Below, in pieces: positions 43,561 to 54,705 of a DNA stretch of 64,000 nt. The notes beneath the pieces were generated by a model. That model searched no databases, was not told the origin of the DNA, and saw nothing but the letters and a program-made list of their open reading frames with translations. The stretch comes from Adiantum capillus-veneris (taxonomy: Eukaryota > Streptophyta > Polypodiopsida > Polypodiales > Pteridaceae): contig CM043947.1 in assembly GCA_014529385.2 (NCBI GenBank), positions 130,711,891-130,775,890 of the forward strand, written 5' to 3'. A program made the translations under genes and the position numbers. Within the stretch, counting starts at the first letter, position 1, and the number at the start of each line of letters is the position of its first letter.

Positions 43561-44865
43561 CACATTGCTAACAAGCACAATCAAGTGGTCGATGCAATTT
43601 CACAACGACCAAGGGTAAATGTGGTGTCTATAGCAACTCGCAATGATCTATCTTTTATGATAGATGAGTATGCTACTGACCGAGACTTTAAGTACGTAAT
43701 TACAGCCTTTACAATAGGGAAGAAAAAAAGAACCATTCACCTTGAAGGATGGTTATCTTCCAAACGACAATAGGCTATGTGTTAATCATCCATACAATAA
43801 GAAAGTCATGTATGAATCCCATACTTCTCCTTATGCGGGGCAAAGAGGGATTCCATAGTCTACTATTTGAGGAATAAAAATGCATTTTTGTTGGTCTACC
43901 ATGAAAAGTAAACATACAAGAGTATGTTTCAAACTGCTTGGTATACCAAAAAAGTTGAAAATTGATCGAGGGAAGCAACTTGGATTGTTTCAGTCGACAG
44001 GCTTAACAAGAAAACACACTCTATGCTTGTCAAAAAGACTATTAAGGCACATCAAATGGCAACCCTCTTCAAATCTCAAATTTTCAAGCATCATGGATTC
44101 CCAACATCCATAGTTCAAACAAAGATCCTAGAATGACCGGTAATTTCTAGAAGGGTCTCTTTTGGAATCTAAGAAGTAGATTAAATTTCTCTTTCGGCCT
44201 ATCATCCACAAACGGATAACCAAAGTGAAATAACTGATCTAATGATTCTTGAATCTACTAAAAGCCTATGTCATGGAAGTAGATCAACGTTCTCGATGAT
44301 AGAAGTACCTACCGCTTATCAAGTATGCGTACAATGACATTGTACATACTTCTATGGGGAAAGCACCTTTCGAGGTTAAAGAGGGAAAATTCAAAAGTCC
44401 CTTACTACTTCAAGTACATGGGAAGATCTTCGTTGTGCTGATGAATATAGATGAGACCTACACGAATCTTTTCCAAAGATTAAAGGGGTTATATCCATCT
44501 CACAAGAAAAACAAAAAGGGCTGCTGCTAATAAGCACAAAAGAGCCTTAACCTTTAAGGAAAATGATTGGGTCTTGCTAAAGTTTCTCAAGGCTCATCTG
44601 AGGTATCCTACGGGCAAGAGTCCTACGGACCACCAGGAGTATGATGCTAAAATAGCAAAAATATACTATGGTCTTTAAAATTCTTAAGCCAGTCAATGAG
44701 ACGGCTTATCAATTGAATTTGCCCAACCATTGTCTCATGCACAATGTTTTCCATGAGAACCTACATAAGCCTTACAAAGGAGCTCCATCGAAAGAAGCAA
44801 TAGTTGCAGACCCTCCAAAAATCGAAGAGCAACAAGAAGTACTTCAATCTAAGTCCATCCTATGA
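43561..44865 (+). pseudogene. Chromovirus integrase remnant
   Basis: Pieces such as SVDRLNKKTHSMLVKKTIKA and FKHHGFPTSIVQTKIL correspond to integrase core blocks (V-D-R-L-T-K; K-H-H-G-L-P-x-S-I-V-S-D-R-D); the second catalytic aspartate is replaced. The end (KPVNETAYQLNLPNHCLMHN, VFHENLHKPYKG) is the integrase C-terminal GPY/F-like region. Confidence 0.7.
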
Positions 44866-45018
44866 CATGAAGACAAGGTATTAAGCAACGGTAAGATTAT
44901 CTGATGATATCTTATTAAGTTAAAGAATTATCCTTTTAAAGATGCTAGATGGATGCAAGGAATCCAGCTTAAGGATAGTATGAACCTTGTAAATGCTTAT
45001 AATGCTACATTAGAGTAA
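44866..45018 (+). pseudogene. Chromodomain at the end of the gypsy integrase
   Basis: YLIKLKNYPFKDARWM fits the chromodomain consensus (YLVKW+GYP...A+WE). Two stop codons (TGATGA) precede it directly. Integrase chromodomains target chromoviruses to chromatin. This places the element among chromoviruses. Confidence 0.7.
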
Positions 45019-45374
45019 CCAAATTTACATGTTTCTTTTAAATGATCAATGTTTTTGTCTTATAACACTAATTCTCTCTTTATTGTGCACAAATTTAAGT
45101 AGTATGCATACTAAGAATCATGTTGGCATGACAACGTCTCTCAAACACTATGTACAATTTGTCACTCTACTTGGGAGGATGAAATGGACTAAAGAGCGGA
45201 CATGCTTGCGGCAGCTATGTCTCCCAAGCACCAAATGGATTATTCATCCATCTTGGAATGATGTCGTAGAGTAAAAAGGGATCCTCTACCCGCTAGGACA
45301 AATTGACTAATGACTATGAGTTTATCTCTTTTACCTCATAGTCGAGGATGACTATGATTTCAAGAGACAGGTAA

Positions 45375-47005
45375 TGTCTTTAAATATCTAATATCTAACC
45401 AACCCAAATGATTTTCTCATATTAAACTGATCATCTAATATGGGATAATAAACGGGAACAAGGGTTAGAATATAGACATGTGGGTAGTACAGATCTATCT
45501 CAACACGGGGCTAATGGTAAAGGGGCCTAAATGAGAGATGGTATGTCAAAGAGCAAGGTTAACTAATGAAGCTTAAAAGACCTTAGGGTTAGCTTCATTA
45601 AAGACCTCCAATGATTAGTGTTAAAAGTCCTTTGACCTTAAGCAAACCAGGGCTGAGCTTGAGGTGGGAACCAGACCTAAAATTAAGCAAGCTAGGGTTG
45701 TGCTTGAGGTGGGAGCCTTAAGCAAGCTAGGGTTGTGCTTGAGGTGGGAACCCGATCTAAAATTAAGCAAGCTAGGGTTGTGCTTGAGGTGGGAACTCCA
45801 CCTAAGGTGCTTGTCGTGCTTGATGACTAAGGTACTTGAGGTACTTGTCACATTTAATGAGAAAGTTGCTTGAGAAGCTTCCTATGCATGGGGGGTAAGA
45901 TGCTTGAGTGAGAAAGAGAACCTACACACTTAATGAGGAAGTTGCTTGAGAAAATTCCTATACATAAAAATCTCAAAGTTAGGGGAATTCTAAAAGAACA
46001 CATGCGACACATGTCAGACTCTCATTAAGCTTAACCACATGGTGTCCTTGAATGCTATTGGTTGGGCTAAAGAGGGGTCCAATGAGCTTCTACTTCCATC
46101 CAACAAATATCTAGATATTTTCAAGCTCTCTCTCTCTCTGAGGGGTAAGGAGGACACTTGTCAAAAGACTTCCCATGTACTTGACTGCATGTTGCATGTG
46201 ATTGGCTAGGGGAAGAGGGGTCCCGGATGAGCTTGCAGCATGTATAAATTTTTCCCAAAGCAAGGAAGGGGGGTGCTAGGGGAATATACTCCACACACAC
46301 ACACACACACTCATTTGCAAGGCCATTCTTACTTGGTGAAAGTTGAGGGGACACCACCTCCTTCTCCAAGCTTGTGAGAGTGAAAGCCTACACCAACACT
46401 CTAGGCTATGGAATGCAAATCCAACCAAGAGTCATGCTTCAATGCTTAAGCTTGCCATCTTCTCCATATTCATTACTATGCTATTATGTATGCTATCAAG
46501 AAGAGTAATGATAAATGAGGAACTATTTCTTTCTCCTATGGAATGTTTCTTCTTCCTCTTCCCTATCCTCATTCCCCGCTAGCTCTCTCCACCTTCGAAG
46601 GTGTTTGAGGCCTTGGGACTGAGGTTGGAATAGTTAATGCTTTCTACAAGTTTATGTTATGCTTGTGATGCATGAAGCTTTCCATCTTCATTGCATCATG
46701 TAAGTCACAAGGAACACAAAGATTGTATTGTACCAAGTCTCTCTTGATGGGAGAAACTATAATACAAATGCCTATTGGAGGGGGGACCTGCTCCATATGA
46801 ATCCGGTCCTCCACTACTGTCATGTTCTCTAAACTCTCTCTCTCTCCTGCAAAAGTATTTTCATGCCAAGTTAACTAAGTACCATGTTTATGTTGCTACC
46901 ATCAATTAAGTTCACCCACTATGCTCACAAAGTAATCTCTCAAAAGTGCTTCACCTAATGTCCTAATTCCGCTACTCTCAAAGTTCATAGGCCATACCCA
47001 TTACA
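45375..47005 (+). repeat. 3' LTR of the chromovirus
   Basis: 1631 bp, TGTCTTTAAATATC ... CCCATTACA, followed by AATGA. Uninterrupted, with four tandem units (45638-45799) and a 19-bp CA tract. Confidence 0.9.
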
Positions 47006-47087
47006 AATGAGGTAGATGCTGTCATAATCATGTTGTGGAGGCTTAGATTGGTTAAAGTTAATCTCCAGGTTCATCTTCAGAGCAGTG

Positions 47088-48505
47088 AGACATTATACGC
47101 GTATAATGTCTACTTTGTTTAGTTTAAGTGGTCATTAGCATGTGATACCCTCCTGTGACATTAGTATTTGATTTTGGATTCTCTTCCTGTGCCTGGAGCC
47201 AGATTGCAATTATGGAGCTTGGGATTCCGATATTGGGATTAAGACGGGTAAAAAGGCACAGAATTTGATGGGACTTGAGCTTTGGGTTAATATTGTTGGA
47301 ATAAAAGCCTTGGAAGTGAAAGTTTTGCCCTAGACTGCCATTTGGTCATTGGGAGACATCATACGCTTATGAAGTCTTCATTGAGTTTTTTGGCTTAGAC
47401 TTCTTATGTAGCTTCCTTTGGTGACTGGGACTCCCCTAATCAAATCTAATTCTTATTTGGATGTGGGTTAATTGGATGAAGGCTAGAATACTCCTTAGGA
47501 GGGATTTTCTGTTTTTGTGCTTCAAGTGGTCATCATCTAGCCCAAAATTGTCCAATTTAAAGGTATGCATTGTATACAACATGGTGCACAAGCCTGTGCT
47601 GAGAATTTCTTGGTTTGGCCTCTATATAATAGTTTAGACATTATAAAGTCTCCTAATGAAAAACAGTTAGAAATTCTGCAGGTAGGTGTTGTATGGCTTG
47701 CGTAAAGTGTCCATGATCTCTGATATGAATTTAAACTTGTGAATTGTGTTAAAAGGCTTCAAAAGATGTCAACACACATGATGCCGCTCTTCTGAGTAAA
47801 TGAAGATCAAAACACCTCCATTTGTGATTGATATGTGTTAGGGGGCTCATGATGATGTGTTCAAAGAGCTAGAGGCTTCAAAACCAAGATAGCTTGCCAT
47901 TTCAAGACTGGTAGACATTTATTCGTATAAAGTCTATTTGAGGATTCTTGGCCCAGACTTGTTGCAGACATAGTCCATGATGTTTATAAGGCTTTGATAG
48001 GTGCACACATGAAATTGGGTAAGTGCTCTTGTGCTTAAGGCCATAAAATCAGGTTATGACACTTTGTTTTTGAAAATGAGGTGAGTAATGACCAATACAT
48101 TCCCAATTTTGTCCAAATTTGGTGTAGAGGCTTGGTGTGATATGCTTTACAAGTTTAGATGATCAAAATATTGGCAGCACTCCTCTATGGTAGAATTAGA
48201 CTTTATACGTGTATAATGTGTATTTCTACAAAATGCATTTTTGAGCATAGTCATATGATATTTGGGCTAGGTTTATGCTGTGTACAAAATTTCACATGAT
48301 TTGGAGCCATTTTGATAAAAGTAAAGCCAACATTGAAATTAGGCTGAGACTTTGTGTTTTTTGGTTCTTGGGTACCTTTAATGGCTCCAAATCTAATGAA
48401 ATTTTATGTGCTCCATCTGGAGGGTATGCAGAATGGTTTGGTGAAGTCATGTGAATGTTTCTTGTGCCAAATCTGTCTTGGAGACATCATATGCGTATGA
48501 TGTTT
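47088..48505. repeat. Diverged array of about 280-bp period with palindromic cores
   Basis: Cores at 47088 (a perfect 24-nt palindrome: AGACATTATACG plus its reverse complement), 47354, 47636 (shortened to 16 nt), 47913, 48198 and 48482. Successive spacings are 266, 282, 277, 285 and 284 bp, and 284 bp from the core at 36644 after removing the chromovirus. Sequence between cores is strongly diverged. No coding capacity. The array ends near a small open frame (48783-48598, minus) starting with SDKSPKRASVRSKDSSWPQE. Confidence 0.7.
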
Positions 48506-49284
48506 TCAGTGGGTAAAAACTGGTTTTGATGCTTTGAAGTGTTTGTGATTGTGCCTTAAGCCTTGCTAGCTGATTTTCACTTTAAAAAGTCAGTTGTTCA
48601 GTTTTGAAACTCCCTGCTGGGTATTTCAGTCTCTGAAAGAGATTTCTTCATTGTGGCCGTGTATTCGTAAAGATTCTTCTTGATCTTTAATTCCCCCGCA
48701 TGTGGATGTTGTTGGGCACCCTCCTGTGGCCATGATGAATCCTTTGACCTCACAGATGCCCTTTTTGGCGATTTGTCACTCAAATAGGATCTTTTACTGA
48801 GGAGATTGTCGGTGACAATTTTTCTTGACGTTTGACCTTACATGTTGGTTGTTGATGATATATCGATGACGCCTGTGAATTTTGGTGGCAAACGAACACC
48901 TAGCTCGATCTTGAGGCCCAAATGATGCTTTGCGGTCCCGAAGCCTTGTCCAATGTTTTGGCCCATTTTTTTATGAATGATTCGGACGGAGGCTCACTTG
49001 GCTTATAAACATGCATGAGACGTATCTTCTCTTGAAGTTTCGCGTCGTTTCGGCGATTCTTTCCCGATCAGTCTCTATCATGCCTGAAGAGGTTAGGGTT
49101 TTTCTGGTTGACCTAAACCCACATTGGAGGTCATAGAGGTGTTCTTTTAGTTTAGGGTTAACCCCCCATCAACTCTTGTAGCAACCAATTGGGTGGTTGA
49201 TGCGTTACGGACCCTTTTGAGTTTCTTTCCCGCGAAGCCACGTTACCATTTTTCGAAGTTTTTCGCAACAAAGAGAGAGTAGAA

Positions 49285-49340
49285 CAAGACAAGCTCATGG
49301 TAATGAGCTTGTCTTGGTAGACTCATGGTAATGAGTCTAC
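49285..49340. repeat. Two abutting hairpins with the same loop
   Basis: Hairpin 1 (49285-49316): CAAGACAAGCTCAT, loop GGTA, then the exact reverse complement. Hairpin 2 begins at the next base (49317-49340): GTAGACTCAT, loop GGTA, exact reverse complement. Both share CTCATGGTAATGAG at the tip. Confidence 0.95.
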
Positions 49341-50534
49341 CTCTCATACCTGGCACTTTCGGTGTGTCGTGTGTGTCATACGGAGTCGCAAAAGATCCGA
49401 TCACTCTAGGTCTCTCAAGCTCTCGCTCACTTGTGAATAGTGAAAATGAGCCATTAAGTGAACCCAAAAGAACTTATATCGGGGTTCCTGGACCACTTTT
49501 TACCAAACTTGACATGTGCTCCTATCTTGTTGTGAAATGTACTTTAGGCTCAGAAATTTCTTCATTTGGACTCCGGTTGCTCTGTTTTTCGAAAGATTTG
49601 TCCTTTAGACCAAAAATCGGCCAATTTGGCTTTTCGCAACTTTTTACATATTTCCACCCGTCTTCACCATAAGCTGTCAATCACTTATTGATCACTTCTA
49701 GATTTTTCTTTTGTCCCCATGTTGTCATTTCACTTGCTTTTTTTATTTTTCTTTGTTTTTGGCTTTAAAAAAATCAAAAATAAAGAAAAATATTAACTTG
49801 ACCCCAAAACTATCAAAAAATCAAGATAATTAGGTAATAGCATAACAAACCACTATATACATCTATCCGTAGTATTTTTTACCGGATTGCTCTATTTTCT
49901 CACTTTTTCTGCATGAAAACTACGATTTTAAGATATATACACACACCTAGAGGCTCATCTGGGTGTTTGTCCTTTGTCATCTGTTATTACACAATATTTA
50001 AGGGCATATCTACTCGGGTTTACCAAAATACTCACAATCAAACGCAAAAATCCATAAAATCAAGGAAGACAATGTCCTTTTTTTATACTTATAGCGTGTC
50101 GGTTCCTCCACCCTTCCTAATCGAAGTCCTCTTGGACGACAATGTTGTGCCCTCGGGCATGCGCTGTGTGTGGGCTTAAAAAAGTGCTAATGTTGACCAC
50201 ATAATATGGCCCTATATGCATACTCAAGCAATGCATGGAAAAATTAATGTTGTGCAAGAGGAAGGTATAAACCTAATGCTTCTTGGCAGTCGACGTTCAA
50301 GCTTTGTATGGAAGTATGCTCCTAGGGAAGTCATCTTAACAATAAGCTCTCGAGTATTCTTGCTCTTTCTTTGAATGTCAATAGAGTTTGTTAACTCATG
50401 CTGCTCAGTGTTTTGGTATCTGAGATTGTTCTTTGCTTAGGTCTCCACATTTGAACCTTGGGTATGAGTCGATTGGAACTTGCCATTTGTTGTTTGTAAA
50501 AATTATGTACTAGTAGTTCTTGAGGTTGTTGCTT
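49341..50534. other. No recognised gene
   Basis: AT-rich non-coding DNA between the hairpins and the last gypsy-3 frame. It should contain the 3' end of gypsy-3, but no LTR boundary could be placed. Confidence 0.35.
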
Positions 50535-51540
50535 TCAAATCCAGATTTTGGTATGGCGGCTTTGAGCTATGAGTAGCTTCTTTGGTACCCATATTTGTTT
50601 TTTGCAAGAGTTTGGTTTTGGCTTTCTGTTTGTATGAGATGTCGTTGGAGAGTTAACGACAATTTCTGATTGCTCCTCCTTGGTGAATTGATCCTTCCTG
50701 ACCCAAATCTTCTTGATACCTTTGTTGTACAAGCCATGTTGTTTTTGTTGGGGTGCGCTTTGGTGACTTCTATTCTTTGGATTGATATATCATTCTCCTG
50801 TTGTGTACTAGAGTCTTTGCCTTATGGACTTTCTCTTCCTGCCTTGAATTGCTCCTTGGAATCCATTGTGGGTCAATGGGTGCTTGTAAGGGGTGTTTTC
50901 CTTTGTTCGCTAGTTGTAGTACTGATTGTTTGTTTTCCGCTCTTGTAGCAGAAGGAACTTGCTGTTTTTTCGAATCGGACTGTATACTCATAGTGTTTTG
51001 ACTCCATTCAAGTTGTACATTATATCTTCTCTGCCAAGGTTTCCCTAGCAGTAAGGTACATTGTGTGCGCGTATCTTCTACCACATAAAATTTATGCAGA
51101 TAGACATGTTGGTTGACTTGTACTATGAGCATTGTCCATCCCAGAACCTTAATCAAATGTTTTGAATAACTTTGGAGTTCATGTTTCATCTCCTGTAATT
51201 GGTTGTCAAGTTGAAGTTGCTTGTAAAGGTTGTAGGAGATCAAGTTGCTTTGAGCTCCCAAATCAAGTCTCATTGTTTCCTTCACTTGATTGTTTCCAAT
51301 TTTGACATCAATTTTAGGCTCCTGTATGGTCTTGTTGTCAAATTTTGTGACCTGAATTACATTTATCTTCAGAGGTGGTCCATGTTGTTGTTGCCGTCGA
51401 AGAAGCTTCTTTTCCTTGGCCTTTGCTTGATCTTCAGCAACAATGTTCTATTTTTCTTGCATCTGTTTCTTTGTGTGATAGATATATTGGAGCATATTGG
51501 GGTTAGTGGTAGATGAAATTTTTTTGGTGGACAACCACTA
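50535..51540 (-). pseudogene. Gypsy-3 downstream frame: retropepsin-like domain and KIWVxK repeats
   Basis: Located 3' of the integrase. The frame 51285-50770, extended upstream in the same frame (NVIQVTKFDNKTIQEPKIDV), contains RLDLGAQSNLISYNLYKQLQ, which aligns with the protease loop D-S/T-G-A-x-x-N-L-I but with L in the middle position, and later VVEDTRTQCTLLLGKPW, the second protease signature. It is followed (50732-50535) by short repeats: KKIWVRKDQF, KKQIWVPKKLL, HTKIWI. One stop precedes it (QEK then TAG). An extra protease-like domain after integrase is unusual. It may be a captured retropepsin or a substrate-binding domain. Confidence 0.6.
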
Positions 51541-51542
51541 AT

Positions 51543-51965
51543 CTAGTTAGGCATTTCCTCCCCATCCAATATAGCAAGCTTGATGGCCCCACTTGGTGAT
51601 AAGTCTTTAATCACAAAGGGTCTCGTCCCTTGCTTTTTAAGTTTCTTTGCATGTTGTTTTAACGTGTAAACCAAGACATATTGGCCTGTTTTGAATTTTT
51701 TGGAGTGTACATCCTTATCAAAAAATTCTTTTTGCCTTCGTTTTTGTGCGTAGATAGAAGCTACTACTTTCAAGCAAAGCTCATTTAGCTTTTCAAGGAC
51801 ATCTATACATGTGAGGACATTTCATGACCTATCCACTCTAGACATTTTGCTGCTCTTTGGGTTGGGATTAAAAACTCTATAGGCAGTATAGCATTAATTC
51901 CAAACACCAGGTTGTACGATGTTGTGCCTATCGAGGTTTTGTAAGCAATCACATACGCTCATAAA
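51543..51965 (-). pseudogene. Gypsy-3 integrase C-terminal part (left of copia-3)
   Basis: Directly follows the copia-3 insertion in phase: AYVIAYKTSIGTTSYNLVFG, LPIEFLIPTQRAAKCLEWIG, then IYAQKRRQKEFFDKDVHSKK, GQYVLVYTLKQHAKKLKKQG, and SPSGAIKLAILDGEEMPN. These are the gypsy integrase C-terminal blocks. A TGG to TGA change lies right at the insertion, with further stops near 51810. Confidence 0.75.
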
Positions 51966-52157
51966 TGTTGGGGTATAAAGCCCAATGTGGTTGCCCAGGT
52001 AAGTGGGCGGGCCGCCAGGTATGTACACATATTCTTTTGTTAAAACCTAATAAGAACTCACTATGCTCTACACATTACAGTAGAGCGAGTTCACCATATC
52101 GTCGTGCTCTTCTTCTCGCACACTCTCTCGCGTCGCACTTCCGCTTGTACTCCTTCA
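51966..52157 (+). repeat. Copia-3 5' LTR
   Basis: 192 bp, TG...CA, TATAAAG at position 9. Confidence 0.95.
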
Positions 52158-53256
52158 ACTGGTATCAGAGCTCAGATCGAGGCTCGGGGCAGCACTGCAG
52201 GAGGCTAGAGTCACCAGCTCAGATTGGAGTGAAATTCGACAGGCAAAGACACGGTCCCAAATCCTGTGGGTGAGCCCGAAAGACTCGGTGTTCTCAGAAT
52301 TTCATTCTGAGGTCATCTCGGTCACCGTTCGGCTTCGACAAAGTTCTGTGCATGCCATTTTCGATTACGTGGTCTCGACGGGTGTAGATCCGACTCTGCA
52401 AATTTGGGGTTTTCGGGCTACGACTGCAGGTGTTGAGGATATCGACACTCCCAGAGTGTTGATTTGTGGATGTCTACACATCAAAGGACAGCTCACAGTT
52501 CTTGGAGGCGTGTCACATACGACACGCGCGTATCTACACACAGACTGTAGGCGACATCCACTAGTTCATCAGGTAGCTTGTGTTTGCTGCTTGATATTCC
52601 AGATTTCATCCTGACATTGCAGGTACTTCCACATGGGATGTATTGTCAAAGATGATGTATGTCTGTTGAGGGTTTGCTGGCTGTGAGTCACGAAGCAAAC
52701 AACCGCCGCAGCGGTTACAGCATACAGCGGGAAATTTGTGGATGTATGACTTTGTGGGAAGTCTATGTACTGTCAGATTTACTGCAACCTTTGTTGAGGT
52801 TCGAGTGAGGTTTTATTGAGCTGGGGGATTCTCGAATGTTGAGATCCTTTCGGTGATACAAGTCTTGGAGCGATCCCTCGAGCACCCTTAGATAGGCAGC
52901 TAGGATGTATTGACTGCGAGTTAGACAGTTGGGATTGCATCTTTGCTTTACTGCCGTTGAGGCATTGTCACAGTCTATGCTTACAGGACAGTGACAGGAC
53001 AGTGAGAGACAGTACAGGTGCAGGACAGGTTTACCTGCAGCTTACAGTGTAAGAGAGACAGTGTTTTTTGAGCTGTTTTTTGGTCTATTTTTTTAGTACA
53101 CCACAGCCATTTTACAAAGGAGACTCTGCCAAAATTTATGTAGAATCTGAAGCTTTCTTGGTTCATTTGACAGGTTGATATTGGTTCAGAGGTCAGTTTA
53201 CAAAGGAAACTCTGCCGAACTTTTCCCAGGAAAGTAAACCACTGTAAAGCGTAGCT

Positions 53257-54705
53257 ATGGCTGGATCACAGGACACTGCTCTTTACAATATCAAGAAGCT
53301 GGATGGAACCAATTTCCCATTGTGGAAGAAGCAGATTTGGCACGTGTTGGTACAAAAGAAGCAGATAAAACCTATAAAGCTAAAGGGGATAAAACCAGAA
53401 GATATGGACAAAGATGAATGGAGCGAAATGGATGAATTGGCACTTTCTACCATTATGCTGACTTTGGCAGAAAGCGTTTACTTCAATGTAGCAGACGAGA
53501 TGTCGGCTTATCAAGCATGGTTAAAGCTGAGTGATCTTTATGAGAAGCAGAGTGCAGCTTCACAGGTATACTGGCTTAAGAAGCTTGTTGACTTGAAGAT
53601 GAAAGAAGGGACACCTATGTCCAATCATCTAAATGAATTCAACACAATCTATAGTCAGTTGTCAGCTCAAGGTGTCAAGTTTGATGAACCTGTTAGAGCT
53701 ATGTTCCTATTGATCACATTGCTGGAAAGTTGGGACACTTTTCGCACAGCTTTGAGTAATTCTGCACCTCCAGATGGTTTGAACATAGCAGGTGTAGAAG
53801 GAAGTCTGCTTACTGAAGAAACCAATAGAAAGACAATGGACAAAGGCAAAGGAACAGCCTTAGTTGTCAGGGGAAGGACCAAAGAAAAGTACAAAGGTGG
53901 AAAGAGGAATCAGTCTCGTAGCAAGTCCCGCAGTGCTAAAGGCAAGAGTGACATAGAATGCTACCATTGTGGCAAGAAGGGTCACATGAAAAGAGACTGC
54001 AGAGAATGGAAAGCAGAAAAAGGCAACGAGAAAGCTGAAGACCATGGTGAGAAGAACAAGTCCTCAGTGAAGATTCAAGAAATAAATGTGACAAACACTG
54101 TTGCAGAGGATGACAGTCTAGTGTCAGGAGACATCTACTTCTTGAAGAATACAATGGACTCGGCTCTTCTTACAGCATCTAATGGAAATTCATTGAGTGA
54201 CTGGATTATACACTCAGGGGCATCACTTCATGTGTCTCCAAACAAGGAGTGGTTTACCTCTTATGTGACCACTAAAGATCATGTTCGGCTAGGCAATGGG
54301 CAGACACGTGAGATCTTAGGTGTTGGAGATGTTCAATTGAAGTTTCAGAATGGCTCTTCTTTCACGCTGAAGAATGTGAGACATGTTCCCGCAATTACAA
54401 AGAGCTCGATCAGCACATGTTTACTTGATGATGCTGGCTACGTCACCACTTTTGGACAGAACATGTGGAAGATATCCAAAGGTTCTATGACAGTAGCACA
54501 TGGAGTAAAGTCTGGAGGACTTTACATGATTGATGTATCAAATGTCTCTAAAAATGTAATCAATGTAACCGAGCAGCCGAACGTTTCTTTGTGGCATAGC
54601 CGGTTAGGACATATGTCCAAGAAGGGAATGGAAATCTTATCTCGTTCTGGTTATTTGCCTGGCTTTTCATTTAATGATTTTGAATTCTATGAACATTGTC
54701 TCTAG
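53257..54705 (+). pseudogene. Copia-3 gag, protease and integrase N-terminus
   Basis: A 482-codon frame with intact gag and knuckle. The protease loop reads DWIIHSGASLH: the catalytic aspartate (54211-54213) is histidine. It goes on through LWHSRLGHMSKKGMEIL to the HHCC finger, where the first cysteine of CEHC is tyrosine (FYEHC). The frame ends at a 106-bp deletion that removes the end of the finger and the HSDLCGPM block with the first integrase aspartate. The deletion ends share TCT. Confidence 0.9.

Larger units (their letters stand above)
36851..47005 (+). mobile_element. Chromovirus-type Ty3/gypsy element with a nested copia-4
   Basis: Flanked by AATGA (36846-36850 and 47006-47010). 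5' LTR 36851-38445 plus 40279-40287, interrupted by copia-4; primer site 40289-40300; decayed gag, protease, RT, RNase H, integrase and chromodomain 40704-45018; 3' LTR 45375-47005. Coding is full of stops and indels and the RT catalytic block is deleted. The LTRs show many differences, so it is clearly older than the copia-1/2/3 family. Confidence 0.9.

Noticed and set aside
47088-48505. CRISPR-like regular spacing of short palindromes
   Set aside because: Spacing is about 280 bp, cores diverge, and the context is a plant nuclear repeat; it is a tandem repeat, not a CRISPR array.
48850-48875. Minus-strand CACAGGCGTCATCGA as a primer site for family X
   Set aside because: Only weakly like the 62.9 kb motif, with no LTR boundary on its upstream side.
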